DNA from: an uncultured Lachnospiraceae bacterium
GTDB taxonomy: Bacteria; Bacillota; Clostridia; Lachnospirales; Lachnospiraceae
Assembly (NCBI GenBank): GCA_910577675.1
Contig: CAJTOR010000016.1
Location: 14,652-78,651 of the forward strand
Direction of reading: 5' to 3'
DNA: 64,000 nt
In this document: piece by piece, positions 53,720-62,024 of the stretch
Numbering within the stretch: the stretch's first letter is position 1
How the letters are laid out: the number at the start of each line of letters is the position of its first letter
Notes under the pieces: generated by a model
Told to the model about the DNA's origin: nothing
Databases searched by the model: none
The model's input: the letters and a program-made list of their open reading frames with translations, nothing else
Translations under genes and position numbers: made by a program

Positions 53720-53830
53720 CGCGCGTTAACCGATCAAGGAAGTTCTCCGCTTCTAAATCATAAAAAACGGTAGCTAAGGAGGACTTCTGCTGCGATAACA
53801 GCATGGGGATATACTTTCCTTTGACAAACA
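53715..53830 (-). repeat. Dispersed intergenic repeat, copy E (inverted, internally shortened)
   Basis: On the minus strand it opens TTTGTCAAAGGAAAGTATAT, CCCCATGCTGTTATCGCAGC, then skips the GGGGCTTGCACC part and ends GAGAACTTCCTTGATCGGTT. It fills the space between the ECF S component and the kinase gene, so it lies inside what might otherwise be a two-gene operon. Confidence 0.75.
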
Positions 53831-53850
53831 CCGCAACATGGAGGATGGAA

Positions 53851-54708
53851 ATGAAAATTCAGAAAAAACTGGCGGTAATCAATGATTTATCCGGGTATGG
53901 GCGCTGTTCCCTGACCGTCGCCCTGCCCGTGGTTTCTGCGATGGGAGTGCAGTGCTGCCCCGTCCCGACCGCAATTCTCTCAAATCACACCGCATACCCA
54001 GCTTACTTTTTTGACGACTACACCGAAAAACTTCCCGCCTACATTGGCAAATGGAAGGAAATGGGATTTTCATTTGACGGTATTCTGACCGGATTCTTAG
54101 GTTCGGCAAAGCAAATTGAGGTTGTGGAAAACTTTATACAATATTTTGCTCCGCGCCCTTTGGGCAAAAAAGAAGCAAAATCCCATCCGGTAAAAGTTAT
54201 TATAGACCCGATTATGGGCGACCACGGCAGAGTGTACTCCACCCTTACAAAAGAACTCTGCGACCGGATGAAATCCCTTGCAGAAAAAGCGGATCTTTTG
54301 ACCCCAAACCTTACGGAAGCATGTATCCTTACAGATACGCCCTACCGCCCGCACTTTACAAGAAAGGAGCTTGAAAAGCTTTTTGATAAGCTTTCCACTC
54401 TCTGCCCCGGTCAGATTGTCCTTACCGGGGTTGATATGGGTACATACCTTGCAAATCTGGTATTTGACCCATCCTCAAACAAGTTCCTTACACTGCGCAA
54501 AAAGCGTGTTGCCGCGGAGCGCTGCGGCACGGGTGATATTTTTTCCGCCGTCGTGGCGGCGGGCATACTTAACGATATGCCCCTAAAAGATGCAGTGCTA
54601 AAAGCTGCCTCTTTTATCTGTCTGTGCCTGAAAGAAACCGCCGGATACGATGTTTCCGAATCCGACGGCGTTGTGTTTGAACCTTTTTTAAATAAGCTGA
54701 TGCAGTGA
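53851..54708 (+). CDS. pdxK: Pyridoxamine/pyridoxine kinase, PfkB-like
   Basis: 285 residues from ATG 53851 (GGAGG six bases upstream). VINDLSGYGRCSLTVALPVV at the start, the metal-binding IIDPIMGDHGRVYSTL, and the C-terminal ERCGTGDIFSAVVAAG anion hole with catalytic Asp are those of pyridoxal kinases. It phosphorylates B6 vitamers. The upstream gene may be the matching vitamin transporter component. Confidence 0.92.
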   Translation: MKIQKKLAVINDLSGYGRCSLTVALPVVSAMGVQCCPVPTAILSNHTAYPAYFFDDYTEKLPAYIGKWKEMGFSFDGILTGFLGSAKQIEVVENFIQYFAPRPLGKKEAKSHPVKVIIDPIMGDHGRVYSTLTKELCDRMKSLAEKADLLTPNLTEACILTDTPYRPHFTRKELEKLFDKLSTLCPGQIVLTGVDMGTYLANLVFDPSSNKFLTLRKKRVAAERCGTGDIFSAVVAAGILNDMPLKDAVLKAASFICLCLKETAGYDVSESDGVVFEPFLNKLMQ

Positions 54709-54712
54709 CCGC

Positions 54713-55165
54713 TCACTTTTCCTTATGGTACTCCCGCAGGCATTCGTTCATCTCTTCTGCCTCCTTCTTCCCGCTGCGGTATTTTAAGTACGAAGCAAAC
54801 AGATAAATAGAGGCGGAAGTAAAACACATCAGAAGAATCCCGGAAACGGTCGGCTCATACCAATCAAAAAAATATCCTAAGACCAGCGCGGTCGCTGTAA
54901 CCACAACATAATGCAACAGGTAGCGCACCCTATTTCCCTCTCGGGGCGGGCGTTCGTCATCTGGCATAATAAGTTCCGATTCCACACCGCAAAGGATTCC
55001 GAGCAGCAAAATTTCCACCAGCGTCAGGTAGGGAATATCAGCCCCCACGATACTTTCCCCACTCACCGCAAGCGTAATCCCGTACCAGAAAATGCAGGCG
55101 GCAAGCACGCCGGTGGTTACGGAGGTAATCACGTTAAGCATCCTTTTCCATCTTATTTTCCGCAT
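54713..55165 (-). CDS. DUF3021 membrane protein
   Basis: 150 residues with four membrane helices (VTTGVLAACIFWYGITLAV, IPYLTLVEILLLGILCGVE, YLLHYVVVTATALVLGYFFD, VSGILLMCFTSASIYLFASY). DUF3021 genes usually pair with a LytTR gene, as here; they probably hold the regulator at the membrane or inhibit it. ATG 55165 has AGGAGG ten bases upstream; ATG 55141 is an alternative. It overlaps the LytTR gene by 32 bp. Confidence 0.85.
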   Translation of the reverse strand: MRKIRWKRMLNVITSVTTGVLAACIFWYGITLAVSGESIVGADIPYLTLVEILLLGILCGVESELIMPDDERPPREGNRVRYLLHYVVVTATALVLGYFFDWYEPTVSGILLMCFTSASIYLFASYLKYRSGKKEAEEMNECLREYHKEK

Positions 55166-55604
55166 ACAGTCCCAACCTCCTTTTCACCTGCGGCACGTAC
55201 TGTCTTGAAATCACTGCGCGCTCCCCGTTTTTTAAGACCGCCTCAATACGCCCGCCAAGAACCGGCACAAAGCGCTCCACCTTCAAAAGATTCAATATCA
55301 TGGATTTTGAAACCCGGATAAAATCCGTCCCTGCCAAGCGTTCTTCCAGTTCGTAAAGCCTGCATTTTAATTCCAGCACATCTTTTATCCTATAGGCAAA
55401 CACATGGTTCTCAACCGACTCGAAATAAAAAACCTCGGACGGGGCAAGCTGGCATATGCTGCCGTCAGCATAGTAGCCGGTCAGCATCCCCCGCCCCCTC
55501 ACAAGCCGCAAAAGCTGGTCAATAAGCCATGCTTCCGGCTCCTTTGTGCGCACAAGAATCTCTTCCTCCCCATCCCCGTCCACTATTTCAACCCTGACTT
55601 TCAT
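55134..55604 (-). CDS. LytTR-family DNA-binding regulator
   Basis: 156 residues: an N-terminal stretch (about 1-45) and a LytTR domain (APSEVFYFESVENHVFAYRI, LAGTDFIRVSKSMILNLLKV, GGRIEAVLKNGERAVISRQY). LytTR domains bind direct repeats upstream of target promoters. No receiver domain is present, so activity is probably controlled by the DUF3021 partner. Both follow an ABC transporter on the same strand, the likely target. Confidence 0.9.
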   Translation of the reverse strand: MKVRVEIVDGDGEEEILVRTKEPEAWLIDQLLRLVRGRGMLTGYYADGSICQLAPSEVFYFESVENHVFAYRIKDVLELKCRLYELEERLAGTDFIRVSKSMILNLLKVERFVPVLGGRIEAVLKNGERAVISRQYVPQVKRRLGLYAENKMEKDA

Positions 55605-55664
55605 CGATCTCCCCCGTCCCCAACCTGCCCTCTGATAAGCTCCCAGCCATTATTTACACACCAT

Positions 55665-56558
55665 TTACTTTTTAAAACGTATTCCCACATTGAGCAAAAT
55701 ATAAATTACAATCAGCGCAAATACCGTTGCCCCCAGATAAAGATACATTGCAGTAAGCGTCACTTCACTCCCGAAAAAATACAGTTTGCAGTCCACCGAT
55801 TCCCGGATTGCCTCCACCACCTCCACCGGAAAACCGTCCGCCTCCATCTGTGCGAATGCCCCGCGCATTGCATGGTTGCGCAGAAGGGATGTGCCATATG
55901 TCCCCGGAAGGAAGGATAAAACTTTTTTAAGCCCCCCGCCAAAATTGGAGATTGGCATGTACGCGCCGCAGATAAATCCGTAACCCGCGCTTACTATTGT
56001 CCCGACCGCCGAAATCTGCCCCTGGGTTGACAGAAAAATATTGATAATCGAGGAGAGTGCTGTCCCGAAAAGAACCAGGAGCACGACATCAACCAAAATC
56101 CATGCGATATCCGCCCCGCTCATATACCAGCCGATCTGACCCACATACAAAAGTCCCGCTCCAAGCGCTATAACGCAGACAATAAGCGTTGAAAAGACCG
56201 TGGCAATATAATATCCCATCGCAAGCACAGAACGTTTTACCGGCGCAATCAGAAGGTCGTTTCTCGCACCGCTTACCTTGTCCTGAACCATAAGCATATT
56301 GGAACAGAATGCCACGGTAACACAGCATACTGCCAGGATGGAGGAAATCAGCTCGCCCCCCACGGTCGCCTCGATCAAACCGTTAGATGTGACTAACCCC
56401 TCTGGCACGGCAGTGCTGAAACTGTCCTTGTATGTTTTCCCAAGGAAAGTTACATAAAGCACAAGCAGGATCATGGGCGTAACCAGCGAAGTAAAAAACA
56501 TTCCCTTGTCCTTAAAAAACAGTTTGATATTCCGAATTACCATCGCTTTTAATTTCAT
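55665..56558 (-). CDS. ABC-2-type permease
   Basis: 297 residues with six membrane helices. N-terminal VIRNIKLFFKDKGMFFTSLV and the central VQDKVSGARNDLLIAPVKRS segment are those of ABC-2 exporters. The ATG directly follows the stop of the ATPase gene (TAAATG), so the two are coupled. A 60-bp gap separates it from the LytTR gene. Substrate unknown. Confidence 0.88.
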   Translation of the reverse strand: MKLKAMVIRNIKLFFKDKGMFFTSLVTPMILLVLYVTFLGKTYKDSFSTAVPEGLVTSNGLIEATVGGELISSILAVCCVTVAFCSNMLMVQDKVSGARNDLLIAPVKRSVLAMGYYIATVFSTLIVCVIALGAGLLYVGQIGWYMSGADIAWILVDVVLLVLFGTALSSIINIFLSTQGQISAVGTIVSAGYGFICGAYMPISNFGGGLKKVLSFLPGTYGTSLLRNHAMRGAFAQMEADGFPVEVVEAIRESVDCKLYFFGSEVTLTAMYLYLGATVFALIVIYILLNVGIRFKK

Positions 56559-57560
56559 TTAATTCTCCCCCTCCTGACCTGCTTTCCCGGTCACAGCCAA
56601 AAATACATCGTCCATCTTCCCCTTGGTAATCTCGTAATCCGCAAACACCTCCGGGTGAGCTAAAATCAGCTTGGTCGCCGCCGCGGTATCCGGCACTGCA
56701 ATCCGGTAATTTCCCCCCTCGCTATCCTCCCCACCCTTTACAGAACCCTTTTTCTGCGGAGTATGCATATTTGCCCGAACTGCGCCCGATTTGGTTTTCG
56801 TTACCCCCAGTTTTTCATATTTTACACCGAGGGAAGCCACTTCCTTTTCCCCCGCGTGATAAAGTGTGATAAAATCCCCGGTGTAAGTATTTTTTAAGTC
56901 TAAGGGCGTTCCCTCCGCCGCAATCTTCCCCGCATCCAGAATCACAACATAATCCGCATCCGCCGCCTCCTCCATATAATGTGTGGTCAAAAAAACTGTC
57001 ATATTCTCATTCCTTCGCAGGTAATCCACCGCATCCCAGACCCTCTGCCTTGTCTGTGGGTCAAGTCCCGTGGTGGGTTCATCAAGAATCAGGATTTTGG
57101 GCTGGTGCAGGATTGCCCTCGCAATGTCAACCCTGCGCCGCTGCCCTCCGGAAAGCTTCCCGAGTGCACGCTTTTGCAATTCTTTCAGCCCCAAAAGCTT
57201 ATCAAGCCCCTCAAACCGCTTATCAAACTCCTCCCCGTAAATCCCGTAGAGTGCGGCACGGCTTTTTAGATTGTCATACACACTTAATTGCCTGTCCATC
57301 ACAGAGTTCTGGAAAACCACGCCGAGGCTCGCCCTGATCGCATCCATTTCCTTCTGATGATCCTTCCCATCAATCACAATTTCTCCAGAATCTTTCTCAA
57401 GCTGACCACAAAGCATATGGATTGTTGTGCTCTTCCCCGCCCCGTTCACCCCAAGGAACGCAAACAGCTCCCCTTTCTTTACGCGGAAACTCAGATCATC
57501 CACCGCGTGAACTGCCCCAAAGCTTTTGTGTAAATGCCGGATCTCAATAATATTTTCCAT
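56559..57560 (-). CDS. ABC transporter ATPase
   Basis: 333 residues from ATG 57560 (GGGGGAAAGG upstream). Walker A GVNGAGKSTTIHML, signature LGKLSGGQRRRVDIARAIL, Walker B KILILDEPTTGLDP and the H-loop TTHYMEEA. A C-terminal extension (about 230-333) of the drug/antibiotic-exporter type follows, including a Ser/Lys/Gly-rich stretch. It powers the permease encoded next. Confidence 0.95.
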   Translation of the reverse strand: MENIIEIRHLHKSFGAVHAVDDLSFRVKKGELFAFLGVNGAGKSTTIHMLCGQLEKDSGEIVIDGKDHQKEMDAIRASLGVVFQNSVMDRQLSVYDNLKSRAALYGIYGEEFDKRFEGLDKLLGLKELQKRALGKLSGGQRRRVDIARAILHQPKILILDEPTTGLDPQTRQRVWDAVDYLRRNENMTVFLTTHYMEEAADADYVVILDAGKIAAEGTPLDLKNTYTGDFITLYHAGEKEVASLGVKYEKLGVTKTKSGAVRANMHTPQKKGSVKGGEDSEGGNYRIAVPDTAAATKLILAHPEVFADYEITKGKMDDVFLAVTGKAGQEGEN

Positions 57561-57673
57561 ACCTTTCCCCCATTTCTGCATTCCCTTACACTGTTTCCAC
57601 GCAATTATATTCCCGCACCCTCCCACCGTCAACCCCATTTAAAGTAAGTTGCATATTTTGGTACGTAACATGC

Positions 57674-57715
57674 AAAAAAGGCACATGATATTGCATTCTG
57701 CATACCATGCACCTT
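57674..57715 (-). terminator. Intrinsic terminator of the second degV gene
   Basis: On the minus strand AAGGTGCATG pairs with CATGTGCCTT (two G-U pairs), loop about 18 nt, followed by TTTT. It separates degV from the ABC transporter operon. Confidence 0.6.
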
Positions 57716-57766
57716 TCTTATTCCCTGCCCACAACAAATATTTTTGCCGGCTTACATATCATATAT

Positions 57767-57834
57767 CAAAAGAAAATATATCCCTTCCCCATGCTGCTAT
57801 CGCAGCCTGTCAGATGGGGCTTGACTCACACACT
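57767..57834 (+). repeat. Dispersed intergenic repeat, copy D (5' half)
   Basis: AAAATATATCCC, CATGCTGCTATCGCAGC, CTGTCAGATGGGGCTTG and CACACACTG match copies A-C, then the similarity ends. Its last bases overlap the stop codon of the second degV gene (57826), so the element helps form that gene's 3' end. Confidence 0.75.
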
Positions 57835-58668
57835 GAAAAATGCTACCGCAATCGCCCCGGGACCCACATGCGTGCCGATTGCACCGCCCACCGTGGTGAT
57901 CCGCAGCTCCTTGATCCCATCCTTCCAGAGTGCCTCGTTGTCATGGATATATTTTTGTAACAGGGCATCACTCAATCCCGTATAGCCGAGGAAATGCGGC
58001 ATGGAAAAGTCAATTCCGCCCGCCTTTTTGATCTCCTCGCACAGAAGGTTATTGCCCTGTTTTGAGCCGCGCGCTTTGCCCAGCACAACAACTTCCCCGC
58101 CTTCTACCGCAACCACCGGCTTAATGGAAAGCAGTCCTCCCGCAAAGGCGGCCGCCTTTGAAATCCTGCCGCCCTTCTTTAAATATTCAAGTGTATCAAG
58201 AAGTGCCACAAGTCGGATGCGCTTTTTCGCGGATTCAAGTTCCGCGGCGATCTCGTTTACTGTTTTATTCTGCGAGCGCAGGCGGACGGCATAATCGATC
58301 AGCGCATGTTCCCCCACAGTGACATTCTCACTGTCCACGACAAAAACCTTCCCCTCATAGGATCCCGCCGCCGTCACCGCACTCTGCCAGGTGCCGGAAA
58401 GTTTCGCCGACATGGTAATAACCAGCACCTCATCGCCGCTTTCAACCGCCCTTTTATACGCCTCCTCGAAGACGAAGGGGGTTGCCTGGCTGGTGTGTGG
58501 CAACTCGTCGTTTTCAATCAATTTTTCGTAAAATTCCTGATGCGATAAATTGATACCATCCAAATATTCCTCCTCCCCAAAAGTGACGGTCAGCGGAATA
58601 AATTCGAAGTTCTCCACACGCTCCGCAATCATATCCGACGCGGAATCCGTAATTATCCTGATACCCAT
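57826..58668 (-). CDS. DegV-family fatty-acid-binding protein (second copy)
   Basis: 280 residues from ATG 58668 (AAGGAC upstream). MGIRIITDSASDM, FIPLTVTFGEEEYLDGINL, the lipid-loop TMSAKLSGTWQSA, DTLEYLKKGGRISKA and LSIKPVVAVEGG are the family marks. Possible partner of a fatty-acid kinase encoded elsewhere. It is more distant from the first copy than a recent duplicate would be. Both copies have a dispersed repeat at the 3' end. Confidence 0.92.
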   Translation of the reverse strand: MGIRIITDSASDMIAERVENFEFIPLTVTFGEEEYLDGINLSHQEFYEKLIENDELPHTSQATPFVFEEAYKRAVESGDEVLVITMSAKLSGTWQSAVTAAGSYEGKVFVVDSENVTVGEHALIDYAVRLRSQNKTVNEIAAELESAKKRIRLVALLDTLEYLKKGGRISKAAAFAGGLLSIKPVVAVEGGEVVVLGKARGSKQGNNLLCEEIKKAGGIDFSMPHFLGYTGLSDALLQKYIHDNEALWKDGIKELRITTVGGAIGTHVGPGAIAVAFFSV

Positions 58669-58927
58669 ATATCTACCATGTCCTTTCCGGAACTCCCTTA
58701 TTAGAGACCCCAATCGCAGGAAGCTGTATGCAAAATTACCAATATTTTCCAATTTGCATTCTTTCCCAATTTACGGTGGACTTTTGATCCACTCCTATAG
58801 TTTTACCCGCCACTTTGGTATTTCTTGCAAAAAATATGGCGGAACTGCCCTAATTTCCCTTTTTCCGGGTAGTCCCTGCAAAGACCTAAGTAAAAGAGGT
58901 AGTAAGAGGGGGTGGTTTTGCTGTATA

Positions 58928-60361
58928 TTAATATGCCTTGCCCCAGTACACCAGTTTTTTCGCCGGTTTCCCACAGCATACACAGGTTTCTGCTATACGC
59001 TCCTGGACAAACGGCATACAGCGCGATGTCGCCCCGGTCTTTTCCTTAATCTCATCCTCACAGGCGCGCTCACCACACCACATCGCCTTGACAAATCCCG
59101 GCTTGTTCGCCACAATATCGCGGAATTCCTCCGTGGTATGTGCCTCGTAAGTATGCGCATCGCGGTGGGCAAGCGCACGGGCAAGCATCTCCTTTTGCAT
59201 CATATCAAGGATTTCACCCGCCTTCTTTTCAATTTCATCAAGCGATACAACGATTTTCTCCCTTGTATCGCGGCGCACAATCACAGCCTGGTTTGCCGCG
59301 ATATCCTTCGGTCCGATCTCAACGCGGATCGGGATACCGCGCATTTCCTGTTCCGAAAATTTCCATCCCGGTGTTTTGTCCGTGTCATCGACCTTCACGC
59401 GGAACGCGGCAAGCTTTTCTTTTATTTCGGAGGCTTTTTCAAGTACCCCCTCCTTTTTCTGCTGGATTGGGATAATCACAATCTGGGTCGGCGCGATTTT
59501 TGGCGGCAGCACAAGCCCGCTATTGTCACCGTGCACCATGATCACGGCACCGATCAGGCGGGTCGTCATCCCCCATGAAGTCTGATGCACGTATTTTAAA
59601 GTATTGTCCTTATCCGTGTACTGGATGCCGAACGCCTTTGCAAAACCATCACCGAAATTGTGGCTTGTGCCGGACTGCAGCGCCTTGCCGTCATGCATCA
59701 GCGCCTCGATGGTATAAGTTGCCTCCGCGCCCGCAAATTTTTCCTTGTCGGTTTTGCGTCCCTTGACCATCGGGATTGCGAGCACCTGCTCACAGAAATC
59801 GGCATAGAGGTTTAACATCTGCTCGGTGCGCTCCTCCGCTTCCTCCGCGGTTGCGTGTGCGGTATGTCCCTCCTGCCACAAGAATTCCATTGTCCTAAGG
59901 AACGGCCTTGTTGTTTTCTCCCAGCGCACAACCGAGCACCACTGGTTATATACCTTTGGCAGGTCGCGGTAGGATTCTACAATGCGGGAATAGAGGTCAC
60001 AAAACAGGGTTTCCGATGTCGGGCGCACACAGAGGCGCTCGGTAAGTTCCTCCCCGCCGCCGTGCGTTACCCAGGCAACTTCCGGCGCGAAACCCTCGAC
60101 ATGGTCTTTTTCTTTTTGCAGAAGGCTCTCCGGGATAAACATCGGCATATAGACATTTTCCACTCCTACTTTCTTAAAGCGCGCATCGAGTTCTTTCTGT
60201 ATCAGCTCCCAGATTGCATACCCTGCCGGGCGGAATATCGTGCAGCCCCGCACACCGGAATAATCCACGAGTTCCGCCTTTTTGACCACGTCCGTATACC
60301 ACTGTGCAAAGTCCTCCTCCATCGGCGTGATCGCTTCCACTAACTTCTTTTCGTCTGCCAT
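58928..60361 (-). CDS. proS: Prolyl-tRNA synthetase, type 3
   Basis: 477 residues. Class II motifs: motif 2 in VVRWEKTTRPFLRTMEFLW, motif 3 in HGDNSGLVLPPK; anticodon-binding domain (IVIIPIQQKKEGVL onward) and the C-terminal Zn-type end with CGERACEDEI and CVCCGKPAKK. This is the short, eukaryote/archaea-like form without the editing insert, common in Clostridia. Its transcription is controlled by a T-box leader. Confidence 0.97.
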   Translation of the reverse strand: MADEKKLVEAITPMEEDFAQWYTDVVKKAELVDYSGVRGCTIFRPAGYAIWELIQKELDARFKKVGVENVYMPMFIPESLLQKEKDHVEGFAPEVAWVTHGGGEELTERLCVRPTSETLFCDLYSRIVESYRDLPKVYNQWCSVVRWEKTTRPFLRTMEFLWQEGHTAHATAEEAEERTEQMLNLYADFCEQVLAIPMVKGRKTDKEKFAGAEATYTIEALMHDGKALQSGTSHNFGDGFAKAFGIQYTDKDNTLKYVHQTSWGMTTRLIGAVIMVHGDNSGLVLPPKIAPTQIVIIPIQQKKEGVLEKASEIKEKLAAFRVKVDDTDKTPGWKFSEQEMRGIPIRVEIGPKDIAANQAVIVRRDTREKIVVSLDEIEKKAGEILDMMQKEMLARALAHRDAHTYEAHTTEEFRDIVANKPGFVKAMWCGERACEDEIKEKTGATSRCMPFVQERIAETCVCCGKPAKKLVYWGKAY

Positions 60362-60390
60362 ATTAGTCCTCCTATTTTTAGTTCCGCAAG

Positions 60391-60496
60391 TATCCTTCCC
60401 GCACCATTAACCCGGAGAAAGAATCCTGTCCGCCTGCTCCCTGTATCCTACCCGCACCATTAACCCGGAGAAAGAATCCTGTCCGCCTGCTCCCTG
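60391..60496. repeat. 53-bp tandem duplication in the proS leader
   Basis: Units 60391-60443 and 60444-60496 are identical except for one base. Each contains CCGGAGAAAGAAT (60412-60424 and 60465-60477), which can pair perfectly over 13 bp with the single ATTCTTTCTCCGG at 60498-60510. The duplication thus offers two alternative hairpins between the T-box terminator and the proS start. Confidence 0.9.
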
Positions 60497-60544
60497 TATT
60501 CTTTCTCCGGCGCAGTTCGGATACTTGCTGTTTCTTAGTTCCGC

Positions 60545-60815
60545 ACAAAAAAAGGTCCCTTATATCACTATAAGGGACCGAAAATTCGGCGGTACCACCC
60601 TAATTAACTGTGCTTGCCCGGCAGCCCGATACAGGCAGGCGTGCACAGTTCTCTTGGTTTCCGCTAACGCCGGAATACGTCCTGCTTTCACAGGATGGCT
60701 CCAAGGCAGGTTCCGCACCCGGTACAGGGAAGCTTTCACCAAATACTTCCTCTCTTTGCTGCCCGCTCTGCGTACTAATCCTTATCACAACCAATCATAT
60801 TTTTAAAGCCATATA
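60545..60815 (-). promoter_or_regulatory. T-box riboswitch controlling proS
   Basis: On the minus strand the T-box core AGGGTGGTACCGCC (60601-60588) precedes a terminator GGTCCCTTA..TAAGGGACC with TTTTTTT (60579-60547). Upstream are stem I elements including AGTA and a hairpin region (CTTTGCTGCCC.. on the plus strand). T-boxes sense uncharged tRNA; here tRNA-Pro. A CCT triplet in the stem I region (near GGAACCTGCC) is a candidate specifier, uncertain. Confidence 0.88.
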
Positions 60816-60992
60816 TAAAGATCAAACAAAATTTAAAATCTGAACCTATGGCTTCCTGATGGTTATAAATTGTAAATCAGCATGTGAATTTTGTCAAGGG
60901 ATTATTAATAACATGCACAAACAAATTTCCGGAGGAAAACATGCTGCTTTTCAATAACAGATTCCTGCTGCCAGAATGCCCTCCAAACCGTT

Positions 60993-61691
60993 TTATCCTT
61001 CCTCTATTTCCAGACAGCGGTCTATCCGCTCCACAAGTCCTTCCGGCTGGAACGGCTTTGCAATAAAACCATCCGCCCCAAGCTCCAACGCAACCCTGAC
61101 ATAAGACTCCTGGCATCTGGCGGAAAGCATGACCACTTTCAGTTCTGGATAAACTTTCTTAATCTCTTTTAAAGTATCAAACCCGTTTTTATTTGGCATG
61201 GCAATATCAAGCAAACATAGATCAACGCTTTTCCTCTGCAAAATATCCAAAGCCTCTTGTCCATCTTCCGCCTGCCATACCATATGCCCGTTCGATGTCA
61301 GGATTTTCTCAAGCATCATCCTCATAAAAGCAGAGTCATCTATCGCCAGAATGTTTTTTCCGGTTACCCTTTTTGCCCCCGGAAGATAACCGGTAATAAG
61401 ATCAATCTGATTCTGGCTCAATACAGGTTCCTCCGGATGATCCCCTGTAAAATATTTTTGCAGATTCTGCTCACATATTTTTGTTTCGTTCCCGCCCCGG
61501 TATCCGAGCAGCCCGTCTATGGTAATATGCAACAGATCAGCAATTCTTGGCAGCACATCAACATCTGGCATAGAAATTCCATTTTCCCATCTGGAAACTG
61601 CCTGGGGTGTAACATTAAGTTTCTCAGCCAGATCTTTCTGGGTTATTTCCTTGCGCTCCCGGTATTGCCGTATCATTTCTCCAATATACAT
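60993..61691 (-). CDS. XRE-receiver (CheY-like) fusion regulator
   Basis: 232 residues from ATG 61691 (AAGGAGG upstream). N-terminal XRE HTH (about 5-62: KEITQKDLAEKLNVTPQAVS, RWENGISMPDVDVLPRIADL), a linker, and a complete receiver domain (about 112-228) with Asp118/Asp119, phospho-acceptor Asp162 (LCLLDIAMPN), Ser190 and Lys212 (IAKPF). The order HTH first, receiver last is the reverse of most response regulators. No histidine kinase gene is adjacent. Phosphorylation probably changes DNA binding. Confidence 0.88.
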   Translation of the reverse strand: MYIGEMIRQYRERKEITQKDLAEKLNVTPQAVSRWENGISMPDVDVLPRIADLLHITIDGLLGYRGGNETKICEQNLQKYFTGDHPEEPVLSQNQIDLITGYLPGAKRVTGKNILAIDDSAFMRMMLEKILTSNGHMVWQAEDGQEALDILQRKSVDLCLLDIAMPNKNGFDTLKEIKKVYPELKVVMLSARCQESYVRVALELGADGFIAKPFQPEGLVERIDRCLEIEEG

Positions 61692-62024
61692 ATCTGCCTC
61701 CTTCAAATAAAACCCTTTGTTATCATAACTCATTATATCATGGGTAAAAGGAGACTGTCACTCAATAGGAAATTGTTTTTAAAGGGTCACTTATAAATTT
61801 ACTTCCTCTATTCCACAGACATGGTACTCAATTAGTTCTGCTGAATTCCGCTTTTTTGCTTCTTCTATCATTTTTCTGCTCAAATCAGGCTCTAATACCT
61901 GTAACGCCCCCTGTCCGCTGCGCCCCGTGCACCGCCTTATCGGCATATTTCCTCTGCACGAGGTTATGCATAAACAGGAAAACTGCGCGCTATGTAATGA
62001 GCGCGCAGTTTTCTTTACTTACAA
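61692..62024. other. Gap holding only a terminator
   Basis: Between the XRE-receiver gene and the lysozyme gene I see no gene; the terminator at 61978-62013 is its only clear feature. Confidence 0.5.
61978..62013. terminator. Intrinsic terminator behind the lysozyme gene
   Basis: GAAAACTGCGCGCT (61978-61991) pairs perfectly with AGCGCGCAGTTTTC (62000-62013); 8-nt loop. It lies 12 bp behind the stop of the minus-strand gene. T-rich on both sides (TTTTCCTG; TTTTCTTT). Confidence 0.8.

Noticed and set aside
58750..58927. A degenerate repeat copy upstream of the second degV gene
   Set aside because: Pyrimidine-rich similarity to the CTCCCTTACTCACC part is too weak and the flanking blocks are absent.
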